A stretch of DNA of 37,729 nucleotides from Haplomitrium mnioides (taxonomy: Eukaryota; Marchantiophyta; Haplomitriopsida; Calobryales), in assembly GCA_049999725.1 (NCBI GenBank), contig JBNGIS010034392.1:1-37729 (forward strand). The letters are read 5' to 3'. The notes beneath the pieces are model-generated. The model was not told the DNA's origin, did not search any database, and saw only the letters and a list, made by a program, of their open reading frames with translations. Shown here one piece after another: positions 31,861 to 37,729 of this stretch (its first letter is position 1; each line of letters opens with the position of its first letter). A program made the position numbers and the translations under genes.

Positions 31861-32300
31861 CTCATCTCCTTTAAACTTGTTGGCCAATACCTTCTTGTAG
31901 GATTTGGACAAGTGTCCAAACTTCTTGCAGTATTAGCAAGTACATACCTATGTAGGCATCTATCAGCTCTAGTCTCTTTTGGCAGTTGAAGCATTATGAT
32001 CATCCATCTTTTCTTTGTTTTGTTGCTTGTGCTCAGTACTAAGGCCTTCTACTCACCTCTTCTCAACCACTTCCTTTCTTTCTCAATGTCAACCCCCAAA
32101 ATTTCAGACATCATATTATATTCAGCTTCGGGATGCTTAGTGGCTTCCCATTTATCTTAACTCATCAAGATCGATTGTATTTTCAACTTTCATAAGTGAA
32201 AATCCTCTCCTCCAAATTTTTGGATGTAGATTTTGAATTACCAAGATCACCTTCATCTTATCTTGAAAGATGAAAGAACATCTCCTCAAAATTCATGGAT
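31861..32300 (-). pseudogene. gag: Old copia element M1: gag with zinc-knuckle remnant
   Basis: Minus strand reads KFGGEDFHL, a stop, then KLKIQSILM and DKWEA (about 32110-32235). This is the opening gag motif of many plant copia elements (KFxGxNFxLWKLKMxxIL). A degraded knuckle CxYCKKFGHLSKSYKK lies near 31885-31935, with its last Cys lost. The distance between the two is only about 180 bases, so most of gag has been deleted. Confidence 0.7.
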
Positions 32301-32303
32301 TGT

Positions 32304-32318
32304 GCTCCCAATACCATT
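32304..32318 (-). other. Candidate primer-binding site of M1
   Basis: On the minus strand the sequence TGGTATTGGGAGC resembles the initiator-Met site TGGTATCAGAGC with an extra base. It lies about 80 bases upstream of the gag motif. Confidence 0.5.
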
Positions 32319-33213
32319 CTCAACTCGTTGTGGACCTAAAACTTGTTAGAATATAAACTCCAAATCCATGTGAAGAGTTGAGGAAATTGTTGAGAGAGAG
32401 CACTTAACACAAAAATGTGCCAAAAATAAGATCCAAAATCATAATCGTGATATACCAAAAATCACGAGTTATTAGACATTAGCTTTGCAAGCCACCATAA
32501 ATCAAAATCCAAGGAATATATTGATTAGAGTAGGATGAAATTTTTGGCATGAAATTTGCTTGTCAAAAATAAAGTTTGCTGAGTACTCACTCGTAAAAAT
32601 GAAGTTTGTTGCTAAAATTCTATATGTAAGAGAGAAGGTCGCAATGGTGTACCTTTCGCATATATGGAATTAGAGGAAAAATACAAACAAGAAACTTGGT
32701 TTTGGCAATAAGCTCACTCGTCGAAACTGATGTCGCTGCCTATAAAACACAATTTGTAGAAGGAGAAAATGCGACATACAAAAGAAGGGTCAAAAAAATG
32801 GGAAATTGACTCACTTCGTGCCCGCAACTCACAATATGTTTCCTACAATGGGAAATTGTTGGCTTACTAATGATGCAACTCAAATGGTTTCCTCGTGAAT
32901 ATATACAGCCAGAGAACCAGCATTTTCTAGAATATAAATGAGGGTCTGTAATCAGACAAAAGGCACAACAATAATTGAATGTGGTAGACGAATCACCAAA
33001 AAGTGGCGTCACATATGTTTGTCTTAAATTTTTTCTTTTTTTTTCCCTATTTTTTAGCATGTTGCTAATTACTCACTGCTACATTTATAAATCCACAAAG
33101 GGCCTCAAGTGAATAAATCTTGGGAGCCCTTCTAAAATGTCTAAAATATCTAGCCTTCACAACTAGTGATGCTTACTTGTCTATCTTAACAACTATAAAG
33201 ATACATTTTCAAC
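32319..33213. repeat. Candidate old copia LTR
   Basis: This interval lies immediately upstream of the M1 priming site on the minus strand, so it should be the M1 5' LTR. Its right edge (TTTTCAACA, 33213) would give TGTTGAAAA as a minus-strand start. Read on the plus strand, TGTTAGAAT at 32345 could equally start an LTR ending at 33213, and TGGTGTTAGAGC (33214) would then be a 10-of-12 priming site. I cannot choose the orientation without a second copy. Confidence 0.4.
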
Positions 33214-33224
33214 ATGGTGTTAGA

Positions 33225-35537
33225 GCTAACTACTTTACATTAGCAAAGATACACTTCCAACAAATTAAATTGAATTGAACTTGATTTAATGTCTAGAGCT
33301 AGTCTTTAGGCTATAAAGACTGAGAATAAAATGCGCAAAATAGTGCGGAGAGGTGAGAAAAATAAAAGTAGTATGCTAAAATTTGTAAAGCTAAATACAA
33401 GCTCAGTAAGGACAAACCCGCTTGTGAGTCATATGATCACTCTCTCATCACTAATCTCTAAGTAAAAGATGTTTGTTTTTTGAGATCTAAGGAGCATGAG
33501 CTCCCAAATGAAGAGTGCAAGTTATCATTGGTCATGGTATTTGAGAAATTATTGAGCTGCCCCATTCCTCTCTACAAAAAACCTATGATGTCTTCCCTAC
33601 ATCTCATAGTACGGGGCAAAAAAAGATGATGTGGTGTTCATCTTCTATAACTTGTAGGGGCACAACAACTTCTCAGGTTGTATTTTGTTGTCAATCATAT
33701 ACCATTTGGCTATTTCACAACTTAGTCGATAGGTTCCAATTCAAAGTTATGAGAGAGTGTTGACCAAATTGAGTGACATGTTGCTTACAAGTATTGTTGG
33801 GTTTGCCTTGAGAGAGTGTTGTTGATGAAGGTGTTGTACTTGAATTTCCTAGATGTAGCACTATAGGACTACCATATCTATTGACAATATATAGACATAA
33901 ATATATTGAAGTCATGAAGCAATATATTGATAGATGATTTATGAGCGTAGATCTTGATTGTTAAGAAGGATCCTCTTTATCCACTCACCATCTTTTGAGC
34001 CATTTTTGGTATTAGTCGTACCAACTTGATGAGCCTCCTAGAGATGCCTCACAAAATGCCTCCATAGCCATTTGTTAGGTATTTAGATGGTGTAGTATCT
34101 TCATAGATTGCAGATATGTGATAAATTTCATTACCATGTGTGCTTCAATGAGTGGCATACCAACTTCAACTCTGAGGATGTGTAGAGGTGTGGTGGTGCA
34201 TACATTGGCTAATCTAGTGAGAAACCTTTTGAGGGGTTTGTCGCCAAGTTTTAGCCACACGGTAGGAGTTAGAGAGGGTCCTCATATTTTTGCTCCATAT
34301 GTTGTTGTTGGAACAATAAAGGTATACAAAAGGTCGATTCTTATAAGTATATTACTTATGTTATGTATCTTTTGTCTTGCATTAGCTACTCATTTGGTAT
34401 AAGCTAACAGGAAATGATGTATTCATATATTTGGCTCCAAAACTCCATCATCTTTGGATATGTATTGGCATCCCTAAAAAGATGTAATGGTTTGTCTCTT
34501 TGACATTGCTCTATCTGAATATGAAATTGTCCCTTCGTGTTGTGGTGACCCATTTTCCAAAGACCAAGAATTTGGTTTTCTTCAAATTAATAGTCATAGT
34601 ACTTGATTGGCTACAAAATTAATTGGGTTCTTTAAGATGTTATTGAATTCAAGTACTTGTTGTTGACATGAGGACATTGTCATCTACATAGAAGAGAATA
34701 CCAATGGTTTGGGTAGAAGATTGGGGACATCGGCTACCATATTGACCAATATTGTCTCATGTTTATCTATTAGCATACCAAATAAAGTGGGAGAAAGTGG
34801 TTAGCTCTACTTGACACCAATGTTGCATTGGATGGGCTTTTACAGACTGTAAAATGCACAAACATAGGCAAAGACTTTTTTTGTATAAAGTCATGATGGC
34901 CATGATTTAGTTGGTTGGTAGAAGTAGCTTATGTAAATTGGACCAAAGTTTGTTGTGTGGTACCAAGTCAAAAGCTTTTTGGAAATCTATAAAACATCAT
35001 TATAGACCTCTACCACATCTATGTCATTTGATGATGGTGCGGATGGTGGCTAGATGGTTAGTCATTGAGTGATGCTCATGAAACCATACTTGTTGTTGAG
35101 CTTCTAGCTGTTGTATTTTGCTCCATTGTATGATCTTGAAGTTGAGTGTAACCTCAAAGAGCTTTGGGAATAGAGGGTTGAGTATAATGGTACGATAGTT
35201 AGACTGTTGGCTTTTGTCTCGAGCTTTGTCAATTGGAATGATAGCATTGAGCTTCTATTCTCCAAGAAGTCGAGTATGTATCACATGACTAAATAGGTTG
35301 GTGATGGGCTAGTGGTTTGGATCCTCTTTGAGCATTTGGGTTTGGAGTCCTATAAAGCCATGGGTTTTGCTGCGTACCTTCTTTATTGTGCTGATTAGCT
35401 CTCTAGTGGTGAAGACATATGTTGTAGGTTTGTTGTTAGTCCAAGGGGTTTTGTGTGATTGATGCAAAGTGGTAGAGTTGGTTCTCAAATTTCTTTAAGT
35501 TTTGAAAGTCGTGTAGCTGGAGAAGGCTTTGCTAGCC
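33225..35537 (-). pseudogene. LINE copy B (non-LTR retrotransposon, RT to C-terminal zinc-knuckle block)
   Basis: Minus-strand reading gives WFHEHHSMTNHLATIRTIIK (about 35010-35085), FIDFQKAFDLVPHNKLW (about 34940-35000), LFYVDDNVLMSTTS (about 34665-34705), KPLKRFLTRLANVCTTTPLH (about 34185-34245) and IEDEHHIIFFCP (about 33600-33650). These are the ordered blocks of a non-LTR RT with an intact Asp-Asp pair, followed by the C-terminal Cys/His region. Stops and frameshifts abound. It parallels LINE copy A but is not split. Its 5' end is cut by a G1-family LTR fragment. Confidence 0.8.
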
Positions 35538-35874
35538 TATGAAGGCATGGGATGGTTTTGTGAGAATTTTAATGTGCTTAAGTCACTGTCATTGAATGGG
35601 ATGCATTGTGAGGAAGTATGGAGAAGACTTAGAAGTTATTAGAATAAACTTAAATTTGATATGTTTTCTTCAATGTGTGCAGATTTGAGTATAGAGTAAA
35701 TTGTGTTCTTATTTGAAATGTTTAGAATCTAATATTGTAAAGCAAAAATATAATGATTCTCAAATAACTAGTAGAAATTTATTTAAGTGAAAAAGCTCTT
35801 GTAAACCGAAAGTTATAACTGGTCAAAGTTACAAAAGTAATGTGCCAAAAAGTCAGAACAGAGAGTATTTAATG
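35538..35874 (+). repeat. Truncated G1-family LTR
   Basis: Starts TATGAAGGCATGGG and follows the first ~340 bases of the LTRs at 14790 and 20853, including TTTGAGTA(C/T)A and GAGAGTATTTAA. The match stops near 35874 and the remaining ~800 bases of the LTR are absent. Confidence 0.8.
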
Positions 35875-37379
35875 TCGTAGCACATTGTAAACCTTCCAAC
35901 CCCCAAAAATTGCAACCAAGAATCGAATCATGCAAGTTCTATATAGAAATTTTCTCTTAAATTGTTTTTAACAACATTTATAGATTCTTTAAAGAGTTTT
36001 GAAACTGCACTGTATTAGTTCAAAGATGGAATGCTTTCTTTCTCTTGGTTTGACTACCATTTCTCACAACAAAACAAACACTTATCACAATTTAACACAA
36101 CAGAACATTGGCTAAGAACTATATATATTGTATGATTGATATTTCTAGGATAAGAAAATTAACATATAAACAGATTTTAATTTATAAATGTTTCAAAAAC
36201 ACCCACAAGAAACCAGTTGCCCAACTTGCTTGGAGTTTTCAGGCCAACATTCCAGTGCCTACCTTCATTATATTGCTTTCCTTCCCTCAAGCTGGATACT
36301 CAGGCCATTGCAACATGATATAACCCAAAGGCTTCTACTGAGAACTCAGCTCTGGAACGATCCTCCTCAATCTCACATCCAATTGATGTTTGCTTAACAC
36401 CTACTCCTCTATTTGCTTGTGAAATGGCACACCTATTCTATACGCACACACAATTCTGCATAATGCTTGCTCTACTGCAATCAACCAACAAGTATCCACA
36501 AATTGGAGAATCACATAAGGTTCTTTCTCTTAGGATTTAACAAACTATCACATATATACAAACATAAAAACAGAAAAGAACCTAAGACACACTAAATTAC
36601 TTCCCAAACATCCCACAAATTACAATCAAGTGTTTAGATCTCAGATCCAAAAGCAGAATACAACCAGATACCCCATGGCATGTCTTTCTTTAATGCAATC
36701 TTCTTGATTTCAAAAATTGATCATTTGTAGAACACTTATCATCCCAGTCTAACTTCACTTCCATGTCTCATCATTCATGTTGCTATTTATAATTATGCCA
36801 TTTTAGGAAGCATGGGCTCTCACAAGAAAAAATATGAACTTTATTATATGAAGCACACAAAAATTACAATCAGATGTCCAACAAGAGGGAAATCTCGCTA
36901 CCAGGCTTGTACCCCTTCCTACTTCAACTAACTTCTTAACTAATAACTGCCTCCAACTAATTCTACTTTTCTAAGAACTATTCTAACATTAATCCCTTCT
37001 ATTTAAACTATAACCTATTCACTAACATGCTTATTAGCATTATATGAACTAATATGTGATATTTCTACCTAAAGTCTACAACTGATTCCTCCTATATGTG
37101 ATCTATGGCCTTGCCATCATATTAACAAAACTTTAAAAAACTAACTCCTCCTTTCTAATCTTCCTTCTAAGCTAGCTTCTAAGTACTCTTCTTGTTAGAA
37201 CTAATCACTAATATAATGTTCATATACTAATATGAACTAACGTATCTTTCCTATTGGAACTAATGCTAAGAAATGTTCTTGTACTAATTCCAATTAGCTT
37301 ATCTTACTATTAGAACTAATAGTAATACTCCTATTTGTTATTATACTAATTCCTACTTGTTATAGGACTATAGGACTAT
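35875..37379. other. Unassigned AT-rich sequence
   Basis: No recognisable coding sequence on either strand. Between about 36930 and 37360 the word ACTAAT (often GAACTAAT or TACTAATTCC) recurs roughly every 20-50 bases, which may be simple-sequence drift or the U3 part of an LTR. Confidence 0.35.
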
Positions 37380-37512
37380 GTCTATCTATACCTTATATAT
37401 AGATAGGGTTACACACTCTCATGGACAATGTACTCTATTCTATGGAATGAAGATGTGCGGCGCTGCGTGACGAACGCGTGTGTCTAATCTATACGATAAC
37501 ACGTTATCAGCA
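37380..37512 (+). repeat. Possible promoter/3' end of another LTR at the window edge
   Basis: A TATA-like CTTATATATAGAT (about 37391) is followed after ~100 bases by CTATACGATAACA and then CGTTATCAGCACGA. TATCAGCACGA shares part of the initiator-Met site TGGTATCAGAGC. A leader-like CT-rich stretch follows to the window end. Only one copy is visible, so the LTR call is tentative. Confidence 0.3.
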
Positions 37513-37729
37513 CGACTGGCTCTACAGATTCTTTTTTCTTGACACGGACCAAATTCAAGACACGCACAAATTTTTTTTTCTCGACACTACGATTCAGCCT
37601 CCGCGCAACTTTTTGGTCCACGACATCCCTATTCTCATTTTGTTTTCTTCTTTTCCTGTTTTTCTCCCGCATAATTTTTCTTTCTCCCGTAGAAAATTTC
37701 TTTTTGCTCGAGAGGTTACGCGTACGGAT

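Noticed and set aside
1-37729. Host protein-coding gene, CRISPR array, rRNA or organelle insertion
   Set aside because: All recognisable protein motifs are retroelement-derived. Repeats have no regular spacer pattern of a CRISPR, and no rRNA or plastid/mitochondrial gene sequence was recognised.

Overview
This window looks like deep repeat DNA from a land plant with a large, transposon-rich nuclear genome. The evidence is a Ty1/copia element primed by an initiator-Met-tRNA-type site, a Ty3/gypsy chromovirus with a C-terminal chromodomain, a second gypsy element with a decayed tRNA-Asp-like priming site, and two copies of a non-LTR (LINE-like) retrotransposon. I cannot name the species. The strong decay of most copies would suit a gymnosperm, fern or similar slow-turnover genome, but that is inference. 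I see no convincing host gene, rRNA, tRNA or CRISPR array. All recognisable protein-coding sequence is retroelement-derived and broken by stops or frameshifts.

Layout, left to right. 1-3443 and about 8395-11637 are two same-strand copies of a long, GC-rich, LTR-like repeat. They carry a 48-bp minisatellite, a 33-bp GC-rich hairpin, arrays of ACGTGG motifs and a conserved three-stem-loop cassette. Between them (3577-7512) lies a chromovirus that has lost its 5' LTR and gag. 11840-13320 (minus) is an internally deleted copia remnant called M2 here. 14061-14789 and 21990-23645 (minus) are two halves of LINE copy A, split by an old complete gypsy element, G1 (14790-21989, LTRs of about 1.15 kb). 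23690-25003 and 31067-32318 (minus) are two halves of an old copia element, M1, split inside its integrase by a young copia element, Y1. Y1 spans 25009-31061 with 227-bp LTRs, four differences between the LTRs, target duplication ACAAG, and one 100-N assembly gap in its leader. 33225-35537 (minus) is LINE copy B, followed by a truncated G1-family LTR (35538-35874). The right edge is unassigned AT-rich DNA, with what may be the 3' end of another LTR near 37.4-37.5 kb.

The elements form a nested stratigraphy. Y1 sits inside M1 and is younger than it, and G1 sits inside LINE A and is younger than it. LINE copy B gives an approximate empty-site view of the G1 insertion. The part least explained by known families is the pair of GC-rich long repeats. 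They lack visible coding capacity but keep structured, near-identical islands within otherwise diverged sequence.
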